Positions 12,189 through 21,689 of a stretch of DNA of 64,000 nt are shown piece by piece (the first letter of the stretch is position 1; each line of letters begins with the position of its first letter). The notes under the pieces were generated by a model. The model ran no database searches. It was given only the letters and a program-made list of their open reading frames with translations, and was not told the DNA's origin. This stretch comes from Pinus tabuliformis (taxonomy: Eukaryota; Streptophyta; Pinopsida; Pinales; Pinaceae), in assembly GCA_031772625.1 (NCBI GenBank), contig CM062819.1:827793503-827857502 (forward strand), in the 5' to 3' direction. The translations under genes and the position numbers were made by a program.

Positions 12189-13366
12189 TCTTTTCTTGTA
12201 AAAGTTTTGCATATTTATATTTTATTTTCAGTGTTATATTATAGTGATGCGTATTTATTTCTTATTTCTTAGTAATTTTTTTTTGTAAGCTTGGCAGGAC
12301 TACATCTTCATCATGCCCAATATATCACCCCTATCGGGGAAGGGAATTGAGCCAATGACTTTGTTGGCCCTTGTTTTTGGTCTAGTTTTGCTTAAGAAAA
12401 CATACTTAGTTTCTATATTTTCCATCTATTTGCTATCACATATACCTCATTTTGATGTATTTATGCATATTCATGTATATAAATTTAATTTTGCAATTTT
12501 TAGATGTTTTTATGAAAATTGAATTTCAAGTGCATTTTTGGACATAATTAGAAATTCCCGTAATGGCTACATGGATGTCATATTTGCAGGACACTTGGGC
12601 ACGAGCTGAACACATTTATGGAAAGCTTGGGAACTAGAATTGAACTAACACCTATTGGTTCGGTCAAACCAATCTTAAACAGGCCTGGTCAAACCTGGTC
12701 AAACATGACTAGTCATTCAGAAAATCCCTAGGAAATAGGGCAGTTTTATGATTTCTTGGGATTTTCCATATTTTTAGTGATATGATGGATGGGTTCGACT
12801 TGGATAGGTGGGATATAGATAGATATAGTTGTTAGAGATATTTTAGATTAGTTTGTTTCATATTCTTCTATTTAAGCCAAAAAATTAAAAGCCTATGGTA
12901 TGTAAAATTTGTATAATTTTATATTGAGACTTCTGAATACTTTGAGTTAATTTGAGGAACTTGTTCTACATTCATTTTGCTGTTCAATGGTGTGATGATT
13001 GATTGAATTTGCAGTAGCTGATAATCTCTTCAAGTGTGCAAGGCAAGGGTGGAGGGCCTCCACTCCAAGCTAAGTACACTTCATGGTTAATCTAGCTTGA
13101 TTTTCATAAACTAGTTTTCCTTCAGATTTGCTTACTTGATTTGATGTATGATGATTTATGTTTGCTGATGAATCTTGGTTTATTTATCATCTTTATATGA
13201 AGGGACAACCAAGGACAACCAAGTGTTCAAGTTGAATTCTCCTTCTATTGGATTAATGAATAAAAACTAAAATTCATCTTTCTTGCTTTCAAGTAATTTT
13301 ATGAATTTCTAGTTTTCTAACAATGGTATTATGATGAATGAATTTGTGATGAGGAACAACAAGGAC

Positions 13367-13499
13367 CTCCTAAGTTAGGAGCCTCTTTAATTATTTATTT
13401 ATGCATCTTAAAGTTATTGTCAATTAGTGGGTTTTTTATTTATATTTCATGAAGTAATATTTTAAAAGAAGGACACAACTGGTTCTCCTAAGTTAGGAG
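13367..13499. repeat. Pair of identical 15-bp palindromes
   Basis: CTCCTAAGTTAGGAG occurs at 13367-13381 and again at 13485-13499. Each is a perfect inverted repeat (CTCCTAA, G, TTAGGAG). The flanks also match in part (AGGAC before; CC or CCA then CTT after), so the pair looks like the remains of a 118-bp duplicated unit. Confidence 0.8.
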
Positions 13500-14605
13500 C
13501 CACTTCATCTCACATATATTGCATAAGTGAATTAGAAATTACTTAATTAGATTTATATTTATAATATGTATTTCCTCAATTCTTCATATTTTATCTTCTA
13601 ACCTTGACTACATTTGATATCCATACATTTTGGACATGCCTCCAAGTTCTACAAACCTGGATTGATAATGAAATACTTGTGTTAATTTACTCCATAAATT
13701 AACCCAACAAACTTTACATCAAGGAGTGCTTTAACAAAGCACTCGATCACCGAAGACCTAATGTACTTATTGCTTAGTAATTTAAATATATGATATAACT
13801 GTAAAAAGTAAGATTATCAAATTTTTATTAATATAAATATTTAAATGTGATTTTTTAAAAAATAATGTTAATTAAAAGTGAATTTGATTAACTGGAAACT
13901 TTTTATAAATAACCTAAAAAGTAATTATATTTTTAAAGTAAAATAATTATAATATATTTTTTTAAATGGAAATATTTAGTTTAAATAAAAGTGAGTTATT
14001 TATTTGATGTAATAATTTTCCTATCACTTGAATGCTAACATTGTTAATAATTTTGCTATTATGCTTTTCTTTTTTTTAATAATTAGTGAGTAAATATTTT
14101 CTCTATTTTTAATTTGAAACAATAAGTAAACACTCCCGACTCTTGATTTGAAGGAGTACCTATTAAATATATGATATGCATTTATAGTTTGGAAAATTTT
14201 CACATTATTGAATTGTTTATTTTACATATATTTGTTTTGTAAGTGGAATGGAGAAACTATAAATCTCAATTTTATGTTAATAAAGTATAAATATAAAGGA
14301 GATAAATTTAATATATACATAAAACAATGGTTAAGAGTATGTCTTTCTTTGATAAAATGTTATAGGTTCAAATTCAAAGAAGATTAAAATATATATACAT
14401 TTAGAAACTTTAAATGAAAATATCTCATATATCACTTTAATATATAATTTAACCACAATTTTAAAATTAAATTGTCATTATTGTTATTATTATTCTTTTT
14501 CAAGAACATTAAAAATAAATAAATAACAAACTTAAATACACTTAATTTTAATTTAAATATTAAAAATTAATTAAATATAATACTAATAAAAAAATATTTC
14601 GAAAC

Positions 14606-14640
14606 ATATATATATATATATATATGATGATGATGATGAT
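14606..14640. repeat. (AT)n then (GAT)5 microsatellite
   Basis: Alternating AT from about 14606 to 14625 passes directly into five GAT triplets ending at 14640. Confidence 0.95.
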
Positions 14641-14702
14641 TAACGTCCACTAAGACCAATGCGGTCTATTGGACCTCAAGAAAAGAAAAAGAATCTAATT
14701 GT

Positions 14703-14704
<2 letters not shown>

Positions 14705-14769
<65 letters not shown>

Positions 14770-14770
14770 T
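14705..14770. repeat. (AT)n(GT)n compound microsatellite
   Basis: About 21 AT dinucleotides are followed without interruption by about 11 GT dinucleotides, a likely length-polymorphic locus. The open frames seen here on the minus strand are only the Thr-His and Ile-Tyr readings of the repeat. Confidence 0.97.
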
Positions 14771-15141
14771 GATATGTTGAAAAGCACAAGTTTCATGCAA
14801 GATAGAAAGACAGAGTTGTTGGAAAAAAATGAAAAGGAATCCACCAAACAATTTACATATAAGAAAGATTGTCCCACATTGCATTTTGTTCATTTCTTCA
14901 TTTATCGCCTACATTTTCCACTATTATAAATTTTACTAAAGTCTAGGGGTTGAAATCCGCTATTATTGTGTAGAGAGGAGCATTCTACAACCTAGTATGA
15001 TGTGTAAGCTTAACCGTCCGTCATCAAAATAATATCTTTTTTGAAATCTAAAATTTAATGTCGGCTCATATTTTTTTTTTAAATAATTGTGTAAATAAAA
15101 TTTAATGTGGGCTCATAAAAAAAATTAAATAATTGTATAAA
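14771..15141. other. Spacer left of the nested cluster
   Basis: No gene seen. A 30-bp phrase at 14927-14955 (containing ACTAAAGTCTAGGGGTTGAAAT) recurs with small changes at 28598-28626, on the other side of the nested insertions and in the same orientation. Confidence 0.6.
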
Positions 15142-15255
15142 CTAGCCTAGATCCATCTAACTCCAGATCTATCATGTGCCGAGAGGGATCAAATCCCTCT
15201 AGGTGCAAACTTTCTTTTTGGAGTGTTGAATTTGAGGAAAGGTTAACACCTAGAG
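15142..15255. repeat. Left half of a foldback/MITE-like element (with TIR 15142-15200)
   Basis: Positions 15142-15200 are an inverted match of 28539-28597: CTAGCCTAGATCCATCTAAC on the left against the complement of GTTAGATGGATCTAGGCTGG on the right. The inner 19 bases, AGAGGGATCAAATCCCTCT, are themselves a palindrome. The element ends at 15255, where element 2 inserted, and resumes at 28538. Joined, it would be about 170 bp with no coding capacity. TAAA occurs directly outside both ends (15138-15141 and 28598-28601) and may be its target duplication. Confidence 0.8.
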
Positions 15256-15755
15256 TGTAAGGCCTCCGGGCGATTGTGCGAGGGGTGCCGGGTGAAGTCA
15301 CCATGCACGAGGGCGCGGGCGGGCGCACGGGCGCGCGGGCGCACGATGGGTGCATGATGGGCGCGCGACGAACAGAAGTGCGACGGGAGTGCGGAAGAAA
15401 TGCGACGATAGGAGAGCGACTTGCGACACTTGCAAAATGAGCATGGAACGAAAGGTGATTTATACCCAATGATGCGTGGGCGTTCATGAGGGCTGGCCGG
15501 CGATACCATGGAGCGTTTGTGGGTGTGCAAGCCACGCATTAGGGGGTCGGCTTAACAAGTGACCACCCCTTCACCCATGCGTATATATGGATGGCACTTG
15601 GGATCATTTGGAAATCACTTCATTCATTCAAACATAACACATCTACGCAGAGCAAGAAAGAAGTGCGCAGTTTTGGTTGGAGAATGCGCATAGCTCATGC
15701 GCATAGCTTGGAGATTGCACAGGGCTGATTCTTGGTTGATGGTTGGCAAGGTGTG
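15256..15755 (+). repeat. 5' LTR of element 2, left segment
   Basis: Matches the first half of the 3' LTR at 27556-28537. It has a TATA-like TATATAT at 15582-15588 and a CpG-dense tract at 15295-15370 that is about 25 bases longer than in the 3' LTR. The last five bases, GTGTG, are the target duplication made by element 3. Confidence 0.92.
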
Positions 15756-17914
15756 TGATGAACCCCAAAAATGGATAATTATTTGGGCTCATTCAACCTC
15801 CTAATTCGACTTAATCCACCATTCTCATTAGTTTATTGCATGTTTTTTATTATATTTATGCTAATAGAGTGAATTGGGTTAGTCATTATGCCAACAAGTC
15901 TAATGTGTGCTTTGTGTAGCCTTTTTGGTCAATTTGGAGACAAAATTGAAGGTTTTAATGAGCACTTGGCAGCCAAATTCGTGGGAGAACAAGGGAGAGG
16001 ATTTGTAGGAAGGTGTCCTGTTCATTTATGGGCCTTACCTCGAATTCTCCACCATCAGCTCGGAGTTCAAGGGCCACTGAATCAATTAGCACAAGGGCAG
16101 CCAAGCAAGTCAAGTAGGACTGCTGTTAACTACAAGTCTTGGGCAACCGAGTCCCTAAAGTTTAGGAGGACTGTTGGGGTCCTCAATTTGTATAAATAAG
16201 AGGGCTTAGGGCCTCATTTCAGTTAGTCATTTTGGGGAGCTAGTAGTTGGCCAATGGTTAGTCATTTTGTAGGCAGAAGTTAGCTAGTTTGTATTTTGAT
16301 TTTTAGGCAATAGATTAGCTTTGCTTTCAGCTCATTTTCAAGTCCTCCTTGTGGACAGTTTTGATGTAACTCTTCTTTTCTTGCTCAATAAAGATGAATC
16401 CAGCTTTGCACCAGCTCTGAATCTCTCTTAGGAGGCTATAACTCTTAGGGTTGGGCCCATCTCAAGTGCCCAGTACCTCCTTTGATTATCTTTATGTGTT
16501 TTTGCTGCATTCTTAGAATAAAATCTGCTATTTAGATCTAAATCTTGTTTTGTTATTTAGTTTGTTTTTTTGATGAGTAAAATAGATTTTCATGCTCAGA
16601 TTTAGTTGATAGGTTGTTAACAGAAAAGCTTCAAGAAAAGGGCCAACAAACATCTGTGGTTTCACCTCTCCCTCAGTGGGATCAGGAGCTGTGACTAGGA
16701 TGACTTTGCTGCCCACAAAACACTGACTTTGCTTTGCCATGCAATCATTAGTGTTTGGTTTTCATTTGCAGAAGTTGGTTACATGTTCAGATCTTTGAAT
16801 GCTTCATTTCATAGTTAATATACATGGTTTCCTTGCAAATAAAGTTGTTGTCCAATCTCGTTGCTGTTAGCCAAATCATATTAAGGGTAGCATAACTAGA
16901 TCTTTGTTTTCTTGCATGTCTTTGTTGGTTCAGTTGGAAACACAAATTGCAGAGCACCTATACCACTTCTCTATCTGTCCAGACTCCCTCAAACCCATCT
17001 TCTCCATCTCCTAACTTGGTTTCTTGCCTCACGTTGCCACATTTCCCTCATAACCCTACCTTTTGTGCAGCATTACTTCAGTCTTCTTGGAACAAGTCCA
17101 GCCATCTACACCTTCTCCTCAACTCCATCCTCCAAGTCTTGAACTCCCCTACACCCCTATTTCACCTCCATACTCATTCCTCCACCTTTTTACCTCCATC
17201 CATGCTCCAAAATTCCATTACTAAACATCCTGTAGAAAAATTACAGAACATCCTGTAGAAATCCCAGAACATTCTGTAGAACCCCTGCAGACTTCCTGTA
17301 GAAGCTCACGAATGAGGTTTCTTGATAGCCAAACTCTATGAAACTCTCTGGAAGGGTGTTAGGGACTCCTTAGACCCTCTCTGAACCTTCCTGACCTCTT
17401 CCAAACATTTCTCCTCCTTGATCCACCTCTGCACAGTCAAAAATAGTTAAAAGCACATGCATGATAATTCCAACAACTTAATCAAAAATACAAAAAGATG
17501 TTTTCTTCAGATAGAGGTAGTCTAGACACATGTATTTTACCTTCATAGAAGTAATGGCATCTCTTTCAGTAGTTTGCATGCTCTCCTTTGCGTCAGTAGG
17601 ACTAGCTGGTAGAATTAGGGTTTGCTAGGGTTTGCGTTCCTTTTTGGCTTTCAGTTTCTTTTTGCAATTAGATTAGCTTCCTTCGAGTTAGCTTTCATCC
17701 ATCAATTAAAAAGCTTCTTCTAAGAGCTCATAGAAGTTGGCTTAAGCTCCTAGCGGACTTGTGCCAGCTGACCGAGTGACAGCTGCGGCAAGAGCTAGTA
17801 CTTGTGCATACAACACCGTCGCTTCCAAGTTTTTTACAAACTACCGGGTTGATAAAATTAAAGAAGGGAGTTCCAGGAGTTGTAGCATTATTGCTGCAAT
17901 ACTGGGGCCCACCA
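15756..17914 (+). repeat. 5' LTR of element 3
   Basis: Aligned end to end with 23010-25168 at the same length of 2159 bp. Regulatory landmarks are a TATA box at 16191-16198 and an AATAAA at about 16386-16391, which would bracket the R region. Four TCCTGTAGAA-type motifs lie at 17228-17303. Open stretches inside (for example 15888-16199, 16912-17142 and 17761-18045) lack domains and recur in the 3' LTR only as far as the repeat does. Confidence 0.95.
16191..16198 (+). promoter_or_regulatory. TATA box of the element 3 LTR
   Basis: TATAAATA follows CAATTTG and lies about 200 bp before AATAAA; the same box is kept in the 3' LTR at 23445-23452. Position and conservation make it the likely core promoter of the element RNA. 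Confidence 0.6.
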
Positions 17915-17920
17915 TCTTTT

Positions 17921-17938
17921 TGGCGCCGTTGCCGGGGA
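17921..17938 (+). other. Primer-binding site of element 3 (tRNA-Asp type)
   Basis: TGGCGCCGTTGCCGGGGA lies six bases after the LTR end. It is complementary to the 3' end of plant tRNA-Asp (CCA included), the primer commonly used by Athila/Tat-group elements. Confidence 0.9.
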
Positions 17939-18483
17939 AGCGTCAGAGTATTGGTGATTGCCACTTTTCTTCTATTTTCCACTACTATCTTCTGCTAAGT
18001 AGTTTATTTCATTTCCATTATGCAATTTCGTTTATGCAAAAGTAGATTAGCATTTCCCGCTTTCATAGATTAGCATTTCAATTCCGCAATTTCATTTCTG
18101 TAAGCGTAGATTAGAATTTCAATTCCGCAAGCGTAAACTAGCATTTCATTCCTGCAATTTCATTTGAGCAAGATAGATTAGTCCTTTCCTGCTTTCATTT
18201 CAATTCCACATTTTCATTTTCGCAAGATAGTTAGTTGCAATTCAATCTATTTCAGTTTTGTAGGTAGAAGTAGAAAAAAAGCAAAAATCAACCAAAAAGA
18301 TTTCATTTCATTCCTTGTAGGAGTAGAGATAAGTTAGAAAAATGTTTGCACAACACCCCCACTGCTTCACACAGCCAAACTTCTCTCTTCTTCGATGGCT
18401 GTGATTAAAGAACCCTTAGGTGGATAGCAAGACATATTTGAAGAACCTCAAGGGAAGAAGAAGAAGAAACCATTCCTCTGAAA
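17939..18483 (+). other. Untranslated leader of element 3
   Basis: No ORF of note. Between 18000 and 18240 the phrases GATTAGCATTTC, AATTCCGCAATTTCATTT and GCAAGATAG recur in loose tandem, so the leader is a degenerate short-period repeat. Confidence 0.6.
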
Positions 18484-19791
18484 ATGGCTACAAGCAGAAA
18501 TGTTGGGAGCAGCACCTTGTCCAAAGACAAATTTGAAAATCAGATCGAAGATTTCAAGAGTGATATGAGGCAGTTTCTTGCCATGCAACTGGATACCTTG
18601 CGGATCCAAAAGAAGCAAGAAGAAGCCAAGAGGTCTTTGGCCATTTTTTGTCCTAGGTGCACTAGAAAGCATCCTAGGAATGAATGTCCATTGTACTCCA
18701 TAGAAGCGTGTTTTGTATGTGAAGAATACCATCCTACAGATCAGTGCCCTTCCTTACCCAGAATCAAAGCTGCATATCAGAGAGCCAAAGGAGCCACTGA
18801 ATCACTCTATTATATGAACCAAAGGAGGCCACATGAACCTAGATCTTATCAGCAGGAACTGCAAGGGACATCTGAGACCTATTATGACCCCTATCAAGCC
18901 ACTTTCATGCCTTCCTGGGGTCCCCCTGCTCATCCTTCCTGGTTCACACCTCCCCCTTGTTCCTTCATAGATCCATATTATGCCCAACCAGCTGCTCATT
19001 CATTTCACTCTTATGCTCAACCACAACCTCAGTGGAATGCACCTCATCAGGGGTGGAGGCCCCAATACAACACTCCTCCTGCTTCTTTTCCTCCACCACC
19101 TGCTCATCCACAACCATCGCCTCCTGCTCCACCAAGGCAACCCCAACTGCCTACCCAACCACAACCCCATTTGCATCCATCTCAAATACACACCTCCACT
19201 CAACTACCCGTACCACCATTTCCAAAACCATACCATGGAGCAACTCAACCCAATTGCAATGCTGGGACACAACATGTCCAAATGACTCCTCTTGAGCTCA
19301 ATGATCTTCACCATAGCTCAGGAAGAGTATTGCAAAAAAGAGACTATATTGAAAGCATTGAAGGACCACATCAGGCAAAAGAAGATTCAGAAGAGGAAAT
19401 CAAAGAGCCATGGGCTTTACTTGATGAAGAGAAGACATCAGAAGCAGAGATAAAGAAAGATCCCTCATGGTTACCATCAAATATTTCATGTATTCAAGAG
19501 AAAGATCAGCAAAAAGAAGAAGATGAGAAAGTCATGTTAGAAGGTGACATGAACCATGATCTATATCAGCAAAAGAACCAAGGATATCAGAGCTATATCG
19601 AGATATGGTTTCAGACGGTCACTAAGTTGCAGCAGTACTCTCTTCTTCAACTATGTTTGATCCCTTCAAAGTCAAATCATTTGGTCTCTGAGATCCGGAT
19701 AGCTGTCAAAGCATGCATTTCAAGCCTCCACATCAGTTTATCTCTAATCTCGATGTGCACATGGCTCCATTGGAAGTATTCTTATACTTGA
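18484..19791 (+). CDS. gag: Gag-like protein of element 3 (435 aa)
   Basis: The frame is open for 435 codons from ATG at 18484. Residues 1-50 are charged and helical. Residues about 57-97 hold two Cys/His clusters, CPRCTRKHPRNECP and CFVCEEYHPTDQCPSLP, which resemble the zinc-binding part of Tat/Athila gag rather than a single CCHC knuckle. Residues about 110-270 are rich in Pro, Gln and Tyr and probably disordered. Residues 300-360 are acidic, ending a credible coding sequence. The last 60 residues or so read like non-coding DNA, so the native stop may have been earlier. The usual gag capsid core is missing at the N terminus. The protein may help RNA packaging; function is inferred from the zinc clusters alone. 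Confidence 0.7.
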   Translation: MATSRNVGSSTLSKDKFENQIEDFKSDMRQFLAMQLDTLRIQKKQEEAKRSLAIFCPRCTRKHPRNECPLYSIEACFVCEEYHPTDQCPSLPRIKAAYQRAKGATESLYYMNQRRPHEPRSYQQELQGTSETYYDPYQATFMPSWGPPAHPSWFTPPPCSFIDPYYAQPAAHSFHSYAQPQPQWNAPHQGWRPQYNTPPASFPPPPAHPQPSPPAPPRQPQLPTQPQPHLHPSQIHTSTQLPVPPFPKPYHGATQPNCNAGTQHVQMTPLELNDLHHSSGRVLQKRDYIESIEGPHQAKEDSEEEIKEPWALLDEEKTSEAEIKKDPSWLPSNISCIQEKDQQKEEDEKVMLEGDMNHDLYQQKNQGYQSYIEIWFQTVTKLQQYSLLQLCLIPSKSNHLVSEIRIAVKACISSLHISLSLISMCTWLHWKYSYT

Positions 19792-19825
19792 GAACGATTT
19801 TGTTTTTCAAGTAGGGTAGGGTAGA

Positions 19826-19905
19826 AAAAAGAAAAAAAAAAAGAAAAAAGAAAAAAAAAAAAAAAAAAAAAGAAAAAAGAAAAAGAAAAAAAACGAAAAA
19901 AGAGG
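19826..19905. repeat. A/G-only tract
   Basis: About 80 bases of almost pure A with scattered G (one C) directly before the stem-loop array. Similar purine linkers lie between the second and third hairpin (19994-20017) and after the fourth (20105-20133). Confidence 0.9.
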
Positions 19906-19913
19906 GAAATAGA

Positions 19914-20098
19914 AATCTAAGGTGAAAACCTCCTCGGAGGCGCCTTAGATTGGCTCATTGATTGAAAACCTCCATGAGGCGATCAATGGGTTGGGAAAAA
20001 AAGAGAGAAAAGAGAATAAGATCTCTGGGTGAAAACCTCCCTTGGAGGCGCCCAGGGCAAGCAATTAGGGTGAAAACCTCCATGAGGCGCCCTAGTTG
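19914..20098 (+). other. Array of four stem-loops with a shared core and covarying stems
   Basis: Hairpins lie at 19914-19951, 19956-19988, 20023-20057 and 20062-20098. Each has the core GAAAACCTCC, a 2-4 base turn, then (G)GAGGCG. Each core is closed by an outer stem with its own sequence: AATCTAAGG with CCTTAGATT; CATTGATTG with CGATCAATG; CTCTGGG with CCCAGGG; CAATTAGGG with CCCTAGTTG. Three of the four contain a G-U type pair, which fits RNA better than DNA pairing. The array sits after the gag-like ORF of a non-autonomous element, a position where packaging, dimerisation or translation control signals are plausible. Confidence 0.75.
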
Positions 20099-20654
20099 TT
20101 TTTCAAAAAAAAAAGAGAAAAAGAAAAAGAAAAATAAATCTAATTTCCATTGAATAATTTCAGGTTGCAGCAATGACATTGCAGGTCAGGAGGATCACTC
20201 AAGACAAAGACAAAGGAGTTTTTGTGCCTTTTAGAGGAAGTTCTATATTTCTACAGGAAACATCCTGTAGAACCTTCAAGCGAGCCAGATTCGATTTTGG
20301 AAGGGGGTCTAAAGCTTGGAATCCATTGGTTATGCCTGCAAGCATCCATGTTCCCATTCCTCACCCTTTTCCATCATCTTCTCCACCTCGTTGTGCTTCT
20401 TCATTGTGCTTCTACAGGAAGTTCCTGTAGAAATTGTAGGAAGCTAGAAATGGATTTCAAAAAGGTGGTTTGGCGAACATGGTAGCTTCCTCAAGGGTTC
20501 AGAAGTCCTCCTGCAATCTTAAAACTCCTCCTCCATCATCTCTATACCTGCATCACAACCCAAGTTCAATTTTCATACCATGCAACAAAACTGCAAAATG
20601 ACTTGAAGCAAAAATACCTAGAATAGAATTTGTTTCTTCCATAACTTGAAAACC
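20099..20654 (+). other. Non-coding interior of element 3 with palindromic TTCTACAGGA/TCCTGTAGAA pairs
   Basis: No domain is recognisable in the open stretch 20173-20430. Two inverted pairs are seen: 20249-20272 (TTCTACAGGA, four-base loop, TCCTGTAGAA) and 20410-20432 (TTCTACAGGAA, G, TTCCTGTAGAA), the latter a perfect 11-bp stem. Confidence 0.7.
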
Positions 20655-21050
20655 ATGCATCCATTTGAAAAACCATTTTACGGGGAATTGTACCGGGGTG
20701 ATGGCAACATGCTTGAGCAGTTTCAGCCAATTCTAGTGCACGGTTTCCAAGAAATCAGCCTCCATCACCATCAGCCATTTTTTCATTTTCTCCATATCTG
20801 TGCATCCGTTTCAAAACCTGTTTCATGGGGAGATGCATATGGGTGATAGTAACCTACCCATGCAGTTTCAGCCAATTCCGGTGCACGGTTTCTGAGAAAT
20901 TGATCTCTGAAAACTTTATCCATTTTCCATTTTTTATCGAAATGTATGCATCCATTGATCATGATTTTGATATGGGAGGTGCATCATGATGATAGGAACA
21001 TGCTCAAAAATTTTCATATCAATCCGGTTTACCGTTTGGGAGCAATGGCG
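20655..21050 (+). repeat. Three-unit degenerate tandem repeat, about 145 bp per unit
   Basis: Units start near 20655, 20800 and 20945, each with GCATCC. Units 1 and 2 share CAGTTTCAGCCAATTC, GTGCACGGTTTC and GAAAT at matching offsets; unit 3 is more diverged (GATAGGAACATGCT, TATCAATCCGGTTTACCGTTT). The unit has no open frame kept in all three copies. Confidence 0.75.
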
Positions 21051-21689
21051 AAAACAAGTTCTGGTCCGGTGAAAATTCAGCAGCAGCAGCTTGAAGGTGC
21101 AAATTTGAATGTGGAAACAAATGCCTGTAGCTTAGATCTGGTCAGAGGACACCTGCACAAGGAAAAAAAACCAAAAATCATCAGCCAAGCCCTCATGCAA
21201 CCAAAGGATCCAGGAATGCAGCAGCAAAAAGCACTTCACAACAGCCATTTGACTTCAGGTACATGACTAAAACCTGTTCCTCTATTGCATGAATCTAATT
21301 AAAGAAATGCATGAACGAATGGAATGGTGAAATTAAGCCACGAATATAGCAAGGTTAACTTGACATCCAGTTCTCTAGCGCTCAAGGAAAAATCACGTAG
21401 CATACGTGTATGGTCATTCATGAGAAATTTGAAAAACACAGTTAGTGGTAGATCTGTTGAACTCCAGTGCATAGGACGTCAAATAATTAATAGATAGAGG
21501 AGAACATACAATTTATAACATCACTGTAGTTCAAATGAAGACATCACATGTCTTTGCCACCTCACCACAAATCACGCAGTAATTAAAGGAATGCTCGGCT
21601 GAAGACTCACGTTAACTGTTGTTACTTACACTTGCAAACCTCTTTGGCTGACTCCTCTGCCTCTGAATTCTGTTAAACCGACGTCCTTT

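Larger units (their letters stand above)
8828..14605. other. AT-rich spacer without recognisable gene
   Basis: Nearly 5.8 kb of AT-rich sequence. The open stretches at 9901-10146, 11039-11305 and 12313-12522 are short, have no domain motif and have no supporting context. Apart from the local duplication at 12053-12188, the paired palindromes at 13367-13499 and T- or A-rich runs such as 10655-10685, I see nothing that I can name. Confidence 0.6.

Noticed and set aside
14666..14893. Minus-strand frames with Thr-His and Ile-Tyr runs
   Set aside because: They are translations of the (AT)n(GT)n microsatellite.
15125..15539. Minus-strand frames of 98-136 codons rich in Arg, Ala and Pro
   Set aside because: They arise from the GC-rich tract of the element 2 LTR, which lowers stop frequency; the same occurs in the other LTR at 27403-27823.
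16912..17258. Two overlapping Ser/Leu-rich frames in the element 3 LTR, also at 24168-24514
   Set aside because: They recur only because the LTR is duplicated; pyrimidine-rich DNA with no domain.
17605..17640. Telomere-like words (TTAGGGTTTGCTAGGGTTTG) in the element 3 LTR
   Set aside because: Only two imperfect units; common in plant promoters and not an interstitial telomere.
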